From the NCBI GenBank assembly GCA_905234005.1, contig CAJOFW010000007.1, positions 1-15,242 on the forward strand: a DNA stretch of 15,242 nucleotides, in the 5' to 3' direction. Below the pieces are notes generated by a model. It did not search any database, was not told where the DNA came from, and saw nothing but the letters and a program-made list of their open reading frames with translations. The position numbers and the translations under genes are program-made. Position 1 is the stretch's first letter. Each line of letters opens with the position of its first letter. This DNA is from an uncultured Oscillospiraceae bacterium. GTDB lineage: Bacteria > Bacillota > Clostridia > Oscillospirales > Oscillospiraceae. Shown here one piece after another: positions 7,070 through 14,375 of the stretch.

Positions 7070-8139
7070 GCCTGGCTGCCTCCTTCCTGAAGGATGGCGC
7101 GGATTTCGCCGAGCAGGATGTCCATCTGCTCCGGCGTGCCGATCGTGATGCGGACAAAGCCGTCGATGCGGGGCTTGTCGAAGTGGCGGACGAGAACGCC
7201 CCGTGCCTTGAGCGCCCGGTAGAGCGCCCCGCCGCCGATGGCGGGATGCGCGGCGAACAGGAAGTTCGAGCACGACGGCAGCACCGTAAAGCCCAGCGCC
7301 TCCAGCGCCCGCGCCGTATTCGCCCGCGTATCGACGATGCGGCGGCAGTTTTCCATGTAGTACGCGTTGTCGTCGATGGCCGCGGCCCCGGCGGCCTGGG
7401 TCATGCGGTTTACGTTGTACGGGTTCACCGAGTATTTGACCGTGTTCAGATCGCGGATGAGCGATTGGCACGCGATGCCAAAGCCGAGGCGCGCCCCGGC
7501 GAGGGAGCGGGATTTCGAGAACGTCTGCGTCACGAGGAGATTGTCATACGTTTTGATGAGCGGAACGCAGCTTACGCCGCCGAAGTCGATGTACGCCTCG
7601 TCGATGACGACGACGCGGTCGGGGTTTGCGCGGACGATGGACTCGATGTCCGAAACGGACAGGGCCATGCCGGTCGGGGCGTTCGGGTTCGCGATGACGA
7701 TGTTCTCGTTGAGACCGATGTAATCGCCGGGGTCGATCGAAAAATCGTCCCGCAGCGGGATGATGTGCGCCGGGACGTGGCACATATCGGCGTAGACCGG
7801 GTAAAAGCCGTAGCTGATGTCGGGGAACGCGAACGGGTGCGTCTCGTCGCCGAACGCGGTGAACGCGAAGTACAGTATCTCATCCGAGCCGTTCACGGGC
7901 AGGATGTTCTCCGGCTCGACGCCGTACAGCGCCGCCGCCTTCCGGCACAGCTCCGCGCAGGTGGGGTCGCAGTAGAGATTGAGCCGCCCCGCCTCGCGTT
8001 CCGCCGCCGCGGCGACGGCGGGGGAGGGGGGATAGGGCGATTCGTTTGTGTTGAGCTTTGTATACGCCATATCACGCGGCTGCTCGCCGGGCGTGTACGG
8101 CGTGAGTGCCGCGTGCCTTGCGCTCATAAACCGGCTCAT
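7066..8139 (-). CDS. hisC: histidinol-phosphate aminotransferase
   Basis: 357 residues, typical of fold-type I HisC. Landmarks are K28-L-N-T-N-E-S-P-Y near the N-terminus, the N-P-N-A-P-T-G cofactor loop (151-157), D180-E-A-Y, and the PLP lysine K209 in T-F-S-K-S-R-S-L-A-G-A-R-L-G-F (206-220). It transfers an amino group from glutamate to imidazole acetol phosphate, giving histidinol phosphate (step 7). It overlaps hisD upstream and hisB downstream by four bases each, with GGGAGG as ribosome binding site. HisC homologues can also use aromatic 2-oxo acids; the context argues for the histidine role. Confidence 0.96.
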   Translation of the reverse strand: MSRFMSARHAALTPYTPGEQPRDMAYTKLNTNESPYPPSPAVAAAAEREAGRLNLYCDPTCAELCRKAAALYGVEPENILPVNGSDEILYFAFTAFGDETHPFAFPDISYGFYPVYADMCHVPAHIIPLRDDFSIDPGDYIGLNENIVIANPNAPTGMALSVSDIESIVRANPDRVVVIDEAYIDFGGVSCVPLIKTYDNLLVTQTFSKSRSLAGARLGFGIACQSLIRDLNTVKYSVNPYNVNRMTQAAGAAAIDDNAYYMENCRRIVDTRANTARALEALGFTVLPSCSNFLFAAHPAIGGGALYRALKARGVLVRHFDKPRIDGFVRITIGTPEQMDILLGEIRAILQEGGSQA

Positions 8140-9467
8140 GTGACAGCCTCCCGTTTGACAGATTCCTGTGCGGCGGCCTCCCGTGCGACGGCGTCCCGAT
8201 CAAAGCGCACAAGCGCCGAGCGGGCGTGCGCCTCCAGGTGTTCCCGCCGCGCAAACAGCGCGATGTCGCCGCTGACGCTCTCGAGCGCTTCGCGGGTGAA
8301 GCAGGTGTACTGCGTCGTTTTGATGAAATCGTCCACGCCGAGGGGGCTGGAGAAACGGGCGGCCCCGGCGGTGGGCAGCGTGTGGTTCGGCCCGGCGAGG
8401 TAGTCGCCCAGCGCCTCGGGGCAGTATTTGCCCAAAAACACCGAACCGGCGTTGCGGACGAGGTCAAGATACGGCGCGGGGTCGTCCACGCAGATTTCAA
8501 GGTGCTCCGGGGCGAGGGCGTTTGCCGCCTCGATCGCGGCGGGCAGGTCGTCCGTCACGATGATGCGGCCGTTGTTCTCGACGGAGGCGCGGGCGATGGC
8601 CTCACGGGGCAGCAGGGAGAGCTGCCGCTCCACCTCCGCCTGCACGCCCTCGGCGAGGGCCATGCTGTCCGTGATGAGGATGGCCGTGGCGAGCACGTCG
8701 TGCTCTGCCTGGCTCAGGAGATCGGCGGCGACGACGGCGGGGTCGTTCGTGTCGTCGGCCACGACGAGTATCTCGCTCGGCCCGGCGATCATGTCGATGT
8801 CCACGCGTCCGAACACCTGCCGCTTTGCCTCCGCGACCCAGGCGCTGCCCGGCCCGACGATCTTGTCGACCCGGGGCACCGAGGCGGTGCCGTACGCCAG
8901 CGCCGCCACGCCGTGCGCCCCGCCGAGACGGAACACGCGGTCGACGCCCGCGATTTTTGCCGCGGCGAGAATCGCGTCGGGCTGCGTCCCGTCCGGGCCG
9001 GGCGGGGAGATCATGACGAGCTGCCGGCACCCGGCGAGCTTCGCGGGGATCGCGGTCATGAGCACGGTGGAGGGATACGCCGCCGTGTGGCCGGGCACGC
9101 ACAGGCCGACGTTTTCGATCGGCGTGACCTTCATGCCCATATATGTCCCGTCGGGCCGCTCGATGCGAAAGCCCTCGCGTTTTTCCCGGCTGTGGAAGGC
9201 GCGGATGTTCGCGGCGGCCTCCTCCAGCACGGCGAGAAACGCCTCGTCGGTGCGGTCGTAGGCCGCCTGCAGCTCCGCGGGCGTGACCTCGAGGGCGGAA
9301 AGAGACGCCCCGTCGAATTTCGCGGCGTATTCGTACAGCGCCTCGTCGCCCCGTGCGCGAACGTCGGCGATGATATCGCGCACGGCCTCCGTGACGCCGC
9401 TTTTTTCGACGGTGCGGATGAGAAGCGACGCGAGGGGTACGTCGCCGAATCGGATTATATTCATCAT
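8136..9467 (-). CDS. hisD: histidinol dehydrogenase
   Basis: 443 residues, slightly longer than the usual 425-435 because of a charged, alanine-rich tail (about residues 415-443). Family motifs are G-P-G-S-A-W-V-A-E-A-K-R-x-V-F-G (205-220), I-A-G-P-S-E-I (227-233), S-Q-A-E-H-D (252-257), the catalytic E321-H322, and G-P-N-H-T-L-P-T (359-366), which includes zinc-site and substrate residues. It oxidises L-histidinol to L-histidine in two NAD-dependent steps (steps 9 and 10). The gene starts at one of two adjacent ATGs four bases after the hisG stop, with GAGGAATAA as ribosome binding site spanning that stop. Confidence 0.97.
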   Translation of the reverse strand: MMNIIRFGDVPLASLLIRTVEKSGVTEAVRDIIADVRARGDEALYEYAAKFDGASLSALEVTPAELQAAYDRTDEAFLAVLEEAAANIRAFHSREKREGFRIERPDGTYMGMKVTPIENVGLCVPGHTAAYPSTVLMTAIPAKLAGCRQLVMISPPGPDGTQPDAILAAAKIAGVDRVFRLGGAHGVAALAYGTASVPRVDKIVGPGSAWVAEAKRQVFGRVDIDMIAGPSEILVVADDTNDPAVVAADLLSQAEHDVLATAILITDSMALAEGVQAEVERQLSLLPREAIARASVENNGRIIVTDDLPAAIEAANALAPEHLEICVDDPAPYLDLVRNAGSVFLGKYCPEALGDYLAGPNHTLPTAGAARFSSPLGVDDFIKTTQYTCFTREALESVSGDIALFARREHLEAHARSALVRFDRDAVAREAAAQESVKREAVT

Positions 9468-9471
9468 GGCA

Positions 9472-10116
9472 TTATTCCTCAGCCGCCTCGCGCAGGAGGC
9501 GGTCTATATTCTCGCAGAGGGTGCTTATCTCGTCCCGCCGGAACTTGAACCGGGCCTTGTTCGCGATGAGACGGGCGGAGATCGGCACGATCTCCTTGAG
9601 CGGCGCAAGGCCGTTCTCGGCGAGCGTCTTGCCGGTCTCGACGATGTCGACGATCACGTCCGACAGGCCGACGATCGGCGCAAGCTCGATGGAGCCGTTC
9701 ATCTTGATGATGTCGATCTCCCGGCTCTGCCCGGCGTAATAGCTCCTTGCGATGTTCGGGAATTTCGTCGCGACCCGGAGCGTGCGGGAGATATCGTCCC
9801 GAAAATCGGCGGGGCCGGCCACGCACATGCGGCATTTGCCCATGTTGAGGTCGAGAAGCTCGTACACGTCCGGGCTGTACTCGAGCAGGATGTCCTTCCC
9901 GGCGACGCCGATGTCCGCCGCGCCGCGCTCCACGTAGATGGCGACGTCCGAGGGCTTCGACCAGAAATAGCGCACGCCGGCGGCCTCGTTTTCAAAGATC
10001 AGCCGGCGGTTCGGCTCCTTCAGGGACGGGCAGGCGTAGCCGGCGGCCTCGAAGATGTCGTATACCCTCTCGCCGAGACGGCCCTTGGGCAGGGCGATGT
10101 TGAGCATATTCGGCAT
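9472..10116 (-). CDS. hisG: ATP phosphoribosyltransferase, short-form catalytic subunit
   Basis: 214 residues: the short HisG, lacking the C-terminal ACT-like regulatory domain and therefore dependent on HisZ. It begins 'M-P-N-M-L-N-I-A-L-P-K-G-R-L', has A-D-I-G-V-A-G-K-D (67-75), and a PRPP-binding loop D157-I-V-E-T-G-K-T-L (to 165). It condenses ATP and PRPP into phosphoribosyl-ATP, the first and feedback-controlled step. ATG 10116 shares one base with the hisZ stop (TAATG) and follows AAGGGGGAG. A longer frame extending upstream to 10959 is out of register with hisZ and is not the real start. Confidence 0.96.
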   Translation of the reverse strand: MPNMLNIALPKGRLGERVYDIFEAAGYACPSLKEPNRRLIFENEAAGVRYFWSKPSDVAIYVERGAADIGVAGKDILLEYSPDVYELLDLNMGKCRMCVAGPADFRDDISRTLRVATKFPNIARSYYAGQSREIDIIKMNGSIELAPIVGLSDVIVDIVETGKTLAENGLAPLKEIVPISARLIANKARFKFRRDEISTLCENIDRLLREAAEE

Positions 10117-11210
10117 TATACGATCTCCCCCTTTCCGACGTGCAGCATGAGCCGGTAGGTGACGGCGGCCTCGCCGGCGGGCTGGACGCGAACGGTCTGT
10201 CCGGACTCGGTGAGCGCCTGCGCCGCGGCGGCGACACGGGCGGGGTCGTCGCCCTCGTCGTAGACGAGAAGCGTGTCCACGTCGTAGGCGGCCTTCTCGG
10301 AAAGAAGCAGCTCCAGCTCGCTCAGATAGACAGCGAAGCCGATCGCGCCGCCGGTTCTGCCCATGCGGTGGAGCAGGTGATCGTACCGCCCGCCGGACAG
10401 CACGCCCGCCGCGACGCCGTCCACAAAGCCGCGGAAGATCACGCCGTTGTAGTAGTCCGTGTCGTTTGTGACGGACAGGTCGATGTTCACGCGATACGCG
10501 CCGAATACATTTAATATATCGCACAGGCTCCGAAGCTCCTCCGCCGCCTGCCGCGCCGCGCCGGGCAGCGGGAGCTCGAGAAGCTGCGGCAGCGTCTCCG
10601 CAGCCGGGCCGCCGAGGACGCAGAGCTTTTCGAGCAGCTTCACCGTGTCGGCGTCCAGCCCGCCGCCCTCGCAGACGGCCCGCAGGGCGTGGAGGTTCTT
10701 CTCCCCAAAGGCGGCGATCACGTCCGCCGAAATCGACGCGGACGCGCCGCATTCGTCGAGCGTGCCGGTCAGTATGCCCATGTGGGACAGGTCGAGGACG
10801 TAGTCGGGGCTGATCGTCTCGAGACTGCGGGCCGCGAGCATCAGCACCTCGGCCATCGCGTACAGATCGACCTCGCCGATGCACTCGAGGCCGGTCTGGA
10901 CGATCTCGCGGAAGCCGTAGGCGTTCCGGGGGACGCGGTAGACGTTTTCGGTGTACCACATCTTGCGTGTGCGGCTGTCGTCACGCGTGTTCTTGATGAT
11001 GGACAGCGTCACGTCCGGCTTGAGGGCCATGAGCCGGCCGTCGATGTCGGAGAAGGTCAGGATGTGCTCGCCGGAGAGGAAATTCCGGTTGCGGGCGTAG
11101 AGGTCATACGTCTCGAACTTTCCGACCTTGTACTGCCGGTAGCCATAGGACTGGTACAGCCCCCGCAGGGCGAGGGATACGCGCTCGAAGGCGCTCATGG
11201 ATGTGGTCAT
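10116..11210 (-). CDS. hisZ: ATP phosphoribosyltransferase regulatory subunit
   Basis: 364 residues resembling the catalytic core of class II histidyl-tRNA synthetase but without an anticodon-binding domain of normal size. It shows synthetase-like segments F-S-D-I-D-G-R-L-M-A-L-K-P-D-V-T (53-68), W-Y-T-E-N-V-Y-R, and G-A-V/A-x-S-G-G-R-Y-D-H-L-L near residue 275. HisZ pairs with short HisG in a hetero-octamer and carries the histidine feedback site. Immediate adjacency to a short hisG confirms this over a true HisS. Its ATG overlaps the yerC stop by four bases, with GGAGGGA upstream. Confidence 0.94.
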   Translation of the reverse strand: MTTSMSAFERVSLALRGLYQSYGYRQYKVGKFETYDLYARNRNFLSGEHILTFSDIDGRLMALKPDVTLSIIKNTRDDSRTRKMWYTENVYRVPRNAYGFREIVQTGLECIGEVDLYAMAEVLMLAARSLETISPDYVLDLSHMGILTGTLDECGASASISADVIAAFGEKNLHALRAVCEGGGLDADTVKLLEKLCVLGGPAAETLPQLLELPLPGAARQAAEELRSLCDILNVFGAYRVNIDLSVTNDTDYYNGVIFRGFVDGVAAGVLSGGRYDHLLHRMGRTGGAIGFAVYLSELELLLSEKAAYDVDTLLVYDEGDDPARVAAAAQALTESGQTVRVQPAGEAAVTYRLMLHVGKGEIV

Positions 11211-11506
11211 GACTGTCCCTCCGTCTCCGCCATGCGGTCGAGGACGAGCCGGTAGCCGCCCTCGCCGTAGTCAAGGCAGCGCTTGACGCGGCTGATCGTG
11301 GCGGAGCTTGCGCCCGTGCCCGCGATGGTCTGCTGGTAGGAGCTGCCGTCCGAGAGCATCCGGGCGACCTCCATGCGCTGCGCGATCGAGAGAAGCTCCC
11401 GAACCGTGCAGATATCCTCAAAAAAACAATAGCACTCGTCCACGCTCCCGAGGGACAGGACGGCGCGGAAAAGCTGGTCAAGCTGGTCTGTGTGACTGAG
11501 GGCCAT
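11207..11506 (-). CDS. yerC: TrpR-like YerC/YecD-family regulator, likely histidine repressor
   Basis: A 99-residue helical protein with the TrpR/YerC pattern: L-x-x-L-F-R-A-V-L-S-L-x-S-x-x-E-C (residues 10-26), F-F-E-D-I-C-T-x-R-E-L-L-S-I-A-Q-R (28-44), and a helix-turn-helix from about 55 to 80 with T-G-A-S-S-A-T-I-S-R-V-K-R-C-L. The family matches the Trp repressor fold and is often found near his genes in Firmicutes. Here it is the first gene of the complete operon, so the likely job is to sense histidine and repress its own promoter, where a TTAGCATGCTAA palindrome overlaps the -10 box. Start ATG 11506 follows GGGAGG. The fold is clear; ligand and target are inferred. Confidence 0.88.
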   Translation of the reverse strand: MALSHTDQLDQLFRAVLSLGSVDECYCFFEDICTVRELLSIAQRMEVARMLSDGSSYQQTIAGTGASSATISRVKRCLDYGEGGYRLVLDRMAETEGQS

Positions 11507-11530
11507 ATCGAACCTCCCGCGTGATAATAG

Positions 11531-11554
11531 AACAAAAGCGACCGCTTTGCGGCC
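11531..11554 (-). promoter_or_regulatory. 5' leader hairpin followed by U-rich stretch in the his transcript
   Basis: On the minus strand, GGCCGC-AAA-GCGGTC (11554-11540) can fold into a six-pair stem including one G-U pair, followed by GCTTTTGTT. By promoter spacing it would sit at the very 5' end of the his mRNA, 34 bases before the first start codon. It could stabilise the 5' end or act as a weak attenuator. The short leader leaves no room for a T-box or a histidine leader peptide. Confidence 0.45.
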
Positions 11555-11561
11555 CTTCCAT

Positions 11562-11590
11562 ATGTTAGCATGCTAAAGCGCGAAAGTCAA
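11562..11590 (-). promoter_or_regulatory. his operon promoter with palindromic operator
   Basis: On the minus strand, TTGACT (11590-11585) and TAACAT (11567-11562) are separated by 17 bp. The perfect 12-bp palindrome TTAGCATGCTAA (11565-11576) covers the end of the spacer and part of the -10 box, a position suited to repression by steric block. The YerC-type regulator encoded immediately downstream is the natural candidate ligand. The -35 box overlaps the T run of the preceding aquaporin terminator. Confidence 0.75.
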
Positions 11591-11621
11591 CAAAAGCCGC
11601 CGCCAAAATTCTGGCGGCGGC
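11591..11621 (-). terminator. rho-independent terminator of the aquaporin gene
   Basis: A perfect 10-bp GC-rich stem (GCCGCCGCCA / TGGCGGCGGC, 11596-11605 and 11612-11621) with a six-base loop is followed on the minus strand by TTTTGTT. It lies about 50 bp after the aquaporin stop and just ahead of the his promoter, insulating the two units. Confidence 0.88.
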
Positions 11622-11671
11622 GGGGTGGGGATTTGTGCAATTGTCCGAAAAGAATTCGGAGCGGGGCGGAA

Positions 11672-12364
11672 TTACTCCTTGCCCTTCTCGAGCGCCTTGT
11701 AGACGAGGGCGGCCAGGGCGGCGCCTGCGAGCGGGCCGACGATGAACACCCAGAGGGAGGCGAGCGCGTCGCCGCCGGCGAACAGGGCGGGGCCGATGGA
11801 ACGGGCGGGGTTGACGGACGTGCCGGTCAGGCCGATGCCGAGGATGTGGACGAGCACGAGGCTCAGGCCGATGACGAGGCCGCCGAAGGAGCCGTGGCCG
11901 GCCTTGGAGGAGGTCACGCCGAGGATGGCCATGACGAACACGAAGGTCAGGACGATCTCAACGAGCAGACCGGCGACGGCGCTGCCGTTCACGCCGGCAA
12001 GGCCGTTCGCGCCGAAGCCGCCGGTGGCGTCGGTCACGCCGCCGAGGCCGAAAATGGCCGCGAGGATCGCGGAACCGGCGATCGCGCCGAGGATCTGGGC
12101 GATGACGTAGCCGACGAAGTCCTTGGCGGACATGCCGCCGGTCAGCAGCACGCCGAGGGAGACGGCGGGGTTGATGTGGCAGCCGGAGATGTTGCCGATG
12201 CTGTAGGCCATGGCGACGATGGTCAGGCCGAACGCGAAGGCGGTCAGGATATACCCGCTGCCGGACGCCGCGTCGCAGCCGACGAGCATTGCCGTGCCGC
12301 AGCCCAGGACGACCAGCGTGCACGTGCCGATGAACTCGGCAATGTACTTCTTGATGGAACTCAT
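11672..12364 (-). CDS. aqpZ: aquaporin Z-type water channel
   Basis: A 230-residue six-helix MIP protein, the length of AqpZ. Both pore motifs are present: H63-I-N65-P-A67 and S-V-N185-P-A187-R188. The selectivity-filter positions read F45, H173, T182 and R188, the same set as Escherichia coli AqpZ, which points to water rather than glycerol; GlpF-type channels have smaller residues at the F and H positions. It acts in the cytoplasmic membrane in osmotic water flow. It starts behind GGGAGG, has its own promoter and terminator, and has no glycerol-metabolism neighbours. It is transcribed divergently from prmA. Confidence 0.93.
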   Translation of the reverse strand: MSSIKKYIAEFIGTCTLVVLGCGTAMLVGCDAASGSGYILTAFAFGLTIVAMAYSIGNISGCHINPAVSLGVLLTGGMSAKDFVGYVIAQILGAIAGSAILAAIFGLGGVTDATGGFGANGLAGVNGSAVAGLLVEIVLTFVFVMAILGVTSSKAGHGSFGGLVIGLSLVLVHILGIGLTGTSVNPARSIGPALFAGGDALASLWVFIVGPLAGAALAALVYKALEKGKE

Positions 12365-12395
12365 TTGGTTTACCTCCCGGAAGATTTTGATGAGT

Positions 12396-12448
12396 TGTCA
12401 ACCGGTGTTGACATAATGGATACTACCACGATCGGCGCGTTTTTGCAA
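12396..12448 (-). promoter_or_regulatory. aquaporin promoter with inverted repeat at the start site
   Basis: On the minus strand TTGCAA (12448-12443) and TAGTAT (12425-12420) are separated by 17 bp, predicting a start near 12413. Exactly there lies an inverted repeat with 7-bp arms, TGTCAAC-cggt-GTTGACA (12396-12413). Each arm contains a TTGACA, but no -10 box is found at the right distance from either, so an operator is more likely than extra promoters. The regulator is unknown. Confidence 0.6.
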
Positions 12449-12486
12449 CCGTATTCCGGAAAAAATCGCAAACAAATCCCAATCTG

Positions 12487-12495
12487 TGCTATAAT
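12487..12495 (+). promoter_or_regulatory. extended -10 promoter of prmA
   Basis: TGC followed by TATAAT (12490-12495) is a perfect extended -10 element. No good -35 box lies 17-18 bp upstream, as is usual for extended -10 promoters. It lies 60 bp before the prmA start, in the divergent region shared with the aquaporin gene. Confidence 0.75.
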
Positions 12496-12503
12496 GAGAG
12501 CGC

Positions 12504-12522
12504 CGCGGGGAGATGCCCCGCG
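12504..12522 (+). promoter_or_regulatory. GC hairpin at the 5' end of the prmA leader
   Basis: CGCGGGG (12504-12510) and CCCCGCG (12516-12522) form a perfect 7-bp stem with loop AGATG, starting at about the predicted transcription start. There is no T run after it, so it is not a terminator; it may protect the 5' end of the transcript. Confidence 0.5.
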
Positions 12523-12554
12523 ATCACGATGCGAAGCGCAAAGGAATGGTTGCT

Positions 12555-13463
12555 ATGGACTGGCTGGAGATCAGTGTGGACGCCGGCGGGGAGCCGGAGG
12601 CGATGTGCGATACACTCGCGGCGCTGGGCGCGGCGTCGTTTGTGATCGAGGACGAGCGGGACTTTCACGACTTCCTCGAGAACAACACGCAGTATTGGGA
12701 TTTTGTGGACGACGACCTCGCCGGGGCGTATCGCGGCGTGAGCCGGGTGAAATTCTGGGTGTCGGACGATGCGGAAGGCCGCGCCGTGCTGGGGCGCGTG
12801 GAGGCGGCGGGCCTGAAGCCCGCGGTGAAGCCTGTCCGGGACGCCGACTGGGAGAACAACTGGCGGGCGTACTACGCGCCCGTGGAGATCGGCGAGCGCC
12901 TCGTCGTCGTGCCGGAGTGGGTCGATTACGACGGCGACCGCGTCCCGGTGCGGCTCGATCCCGGGCTGCTGTTCGGCACGGGCGACCACCCGACGACGAA
13001 GATGTGCCTCGCGGCCGTGGAAAAGTACGCGGCGCCCGGTATGCGGACGCTCGATCTCGGCTGCGGCAGCGGCATACTCGGCATCGCGGCGGCGGTGCTT
13101 TCGGGCGGGGCGGTCACGGCGGCGGACGTGGATCCGAAGGCGCCGGACATCGTATCGGCGAACGCGGCGTTAAACGGCGTGGAGAGCCTCATCACCGTCC
13201 GCGTCGGCGACGTGATCGCGGACGCCGGTCTGCGTTCACGGCTCGGCACGGGGTACGATCTCGTGCTCGCGAACATCGTCGCGGACGTTATCATACCGCT
13301 TGCGCCGTATGTGCGGGGGTTTATGGCGCCGGGCGGCGTGTTCGTGTGCTCCGGGATCATCGACGGACGTGAGGACGACGTGGCCGCCGCCCTCACGGCG
13401 GCGGGACTCACCGTCCGGGAACACAGGCACATGGACGAGTGGCACTGCTTCGTGTGCGGCTGA
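12555..13463 (+). CDS. prmA: ribosomal protein L11 methyltransferase
   Basis: 302 residues, a normal PrmA. The N-terminal substrate-recognition domain begins M-D-W-L-E-I-S-V and is followed by a Rossmann methyltransferase domain with the SAM motif D-L-G-C-G-S-G-I-L-G-I-A-A and L-A-N-I-V-A-D-V-I, the PrmA-type N-I-x-A motif. Upstream of motif I is the family stretch L-F-G-T-G-D-H-P-T-T, equivalent to the usual F-G-T-G-x-H-x-T-T. It trimethylates ribosomal protein L11 using S-adenosylmethionine. Three in-frame ATGs exist (12513, 12546, 12555). The last is chosen because AAAGGA (12540-12545) sits nine bases before it and touches 12546 directly, and because the product then starts as PrmA proteins do. 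No terminator is visible after it on the plus strand. Confidence 0.94.
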   Translation: MDWLEISVDAGGEPEAMCDTLAALGAASFVIEDERDFHDFLENNTQYWDFVDDDLAGAYRGVSRVKFWVSDDAEGRAVLGRVEAAGLKPAVKPVRDADWENNWRAYYAPVEIGERLVVVPEWVDYDGDRVPVRLDPGLLFGTGDHPTTKMCLAAVEKYAAPGMRTLDLGCGSGILGIAAAVLSGGAVTAADVDPKAPDIVSANAALNGVESLITVRVGDVIADAGLRSRLGTGYDLVLANIVADVIIPLAPYVRGFMAPGGVFVCSGIIDGREDDVAAALTAAGLTVREHRHMDEWHCFVCG

Positions 13464-13467
13464 AGCT

Positions 13468-13562
13468 TTAAGGCAACACCGCACAAATAGGAGGCGCACG
13501 TCTTGCTTGCATCTTTTCCGGCATATTTCACAAAAAGCCTCGGGAATACACAAAGTATTCCC
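13468..13562. mobile_element. possible small non-coding element (MITE-like) with terminal hairpin
   Basis: The stretch between the prmA stop and the DUF3307 remnant is more A/T-rich than its surroundings. One side begins near AAGGCAACACCGCACAAATA; the other holds a perfect 8-bp hairpin, GGGAATAC-acaaa-GTATTCCC (13542-13562), followed on the minus strand by GAGGCTTTTTG. It resembles short dispersed repeats I associate with clostridial gut genomes, but I cannot verify copy number here. The hairpin plus T run could equally be an ordinary terminator for the minus-strand satD unit. No transposase gene or target duplication was seen. Confidence 0.35.
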
Positions 13563-14339
13563 TCGACGAACGCGGAGGCGACGCTCAGAAGCGTGCCGAT
13601 CAGGAAGTATTCGGCCTTCGTGCGGTCATGCTCAATGTCGTTGAAGCGGGCGACGGATTTCGCGGTCAGCACGAAGCCGATCGCCCCAAGCTCGCCGTAC
13701 AGCAGCAGAAAGAAGATGACGACGCGCTCAAGATAGCCGATCGCCTGCCCGGACGGGGTCGCGTCAGCGTGACCGTTTGCGGTGTCTTCCGCAATTGGCG
13801 CAGGCGATTTGTCCGTTTTATCCGGTGCATCCGTTTCATCCGCCGCGTCCGGCGCGGTCTTTCTCAGCTCGGCCAGCGCGGACTGGCTGATGAACACGCC
13901 GACGGGCTTCAGGATGATCAGCACCGCAAGCACCAGCGACAGCGGCAGCGCCGGCCAGCCGGCCGGGACGCGGGTGAGATAACCGTACACCGCGAGGCCC
14001 TGGCACATAAATTGCCGGATCGCGCACAGCGACGCGAGGTGAAGCGCCTGATCGAGCAGGAAGATGTGGCTCCTGCGGCGCTGTCTGACCCACTCGCTTT
14101 GGAGGGCGGCGTATTTCAGCGCGTCGATCACAAAGTGCGCCGCTCCGGCGGCGAGCAGCGGCAGCAGCATGTGCTCCGAGGCGGAAAACGCCCGCCATGC
14201 ACGCGAAGTAGTACACGCAGTGCAGGATGACGGCGCGCCATTCACGCTCACGCCGTCTTGCCAGCTCGTCCGACTGGAAGTAGTAGTCCCCCAGTATGTG
14301 ACCGAGCAGCAGCACGATGAATACCGGATCGTTCGTCAA
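13541..14339 (-). pseudogene. DUF3307 membrane protein gene, frameshifted
   Basis: The N-terminus (TTG start at 14339, AAAGGGGG upstream) reads M-T-N-D-P-V-F-I-V-L-L-L-G-H-I-L-G-D-Y-Y-F-Q-S-D-E, the DUF3307 signature with conserved H14, D18 and Q22. After about 52 codons the homology jumps frame: the next frame continues S-A-S-E-H-M-L-L-P-L-L-A-A-G-A-A-H-F-V-I-D-A-L-K-Y, the expected second half. A single extra base in the run of four A (plus strand 14185-14188) would explain it. Two or three membrane segments and an acidic linker (13760-13860) follow, then helices near 13700 and 13590. No stop occurs where the domain should end; the frame runs antisense into prmA, so the true 3' end is unclear. 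A sequencing error is a real alternative to decay. The gene follows satD by 36 bp and is probably co-transcribed. Confidence 0.7.
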
Positions 14340-14375
14340 GCGTCCGTTCCCCCTTTCTCTCTCTTTGGTCGGGCT

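Noticed and set aside
11507..11561. T-box or histidine leader peptide controlling the his operon
   Set aside because: The leader is about 50 bases, too short for a T-box, and contains no run of histidine codons.
12926..13540. C-terminal extension of the DUF3307 frame antisense to prmA
   Set aside because: The extension is the reverse strand of conserved PrmA coding sequence and shows no membrane or domain features.
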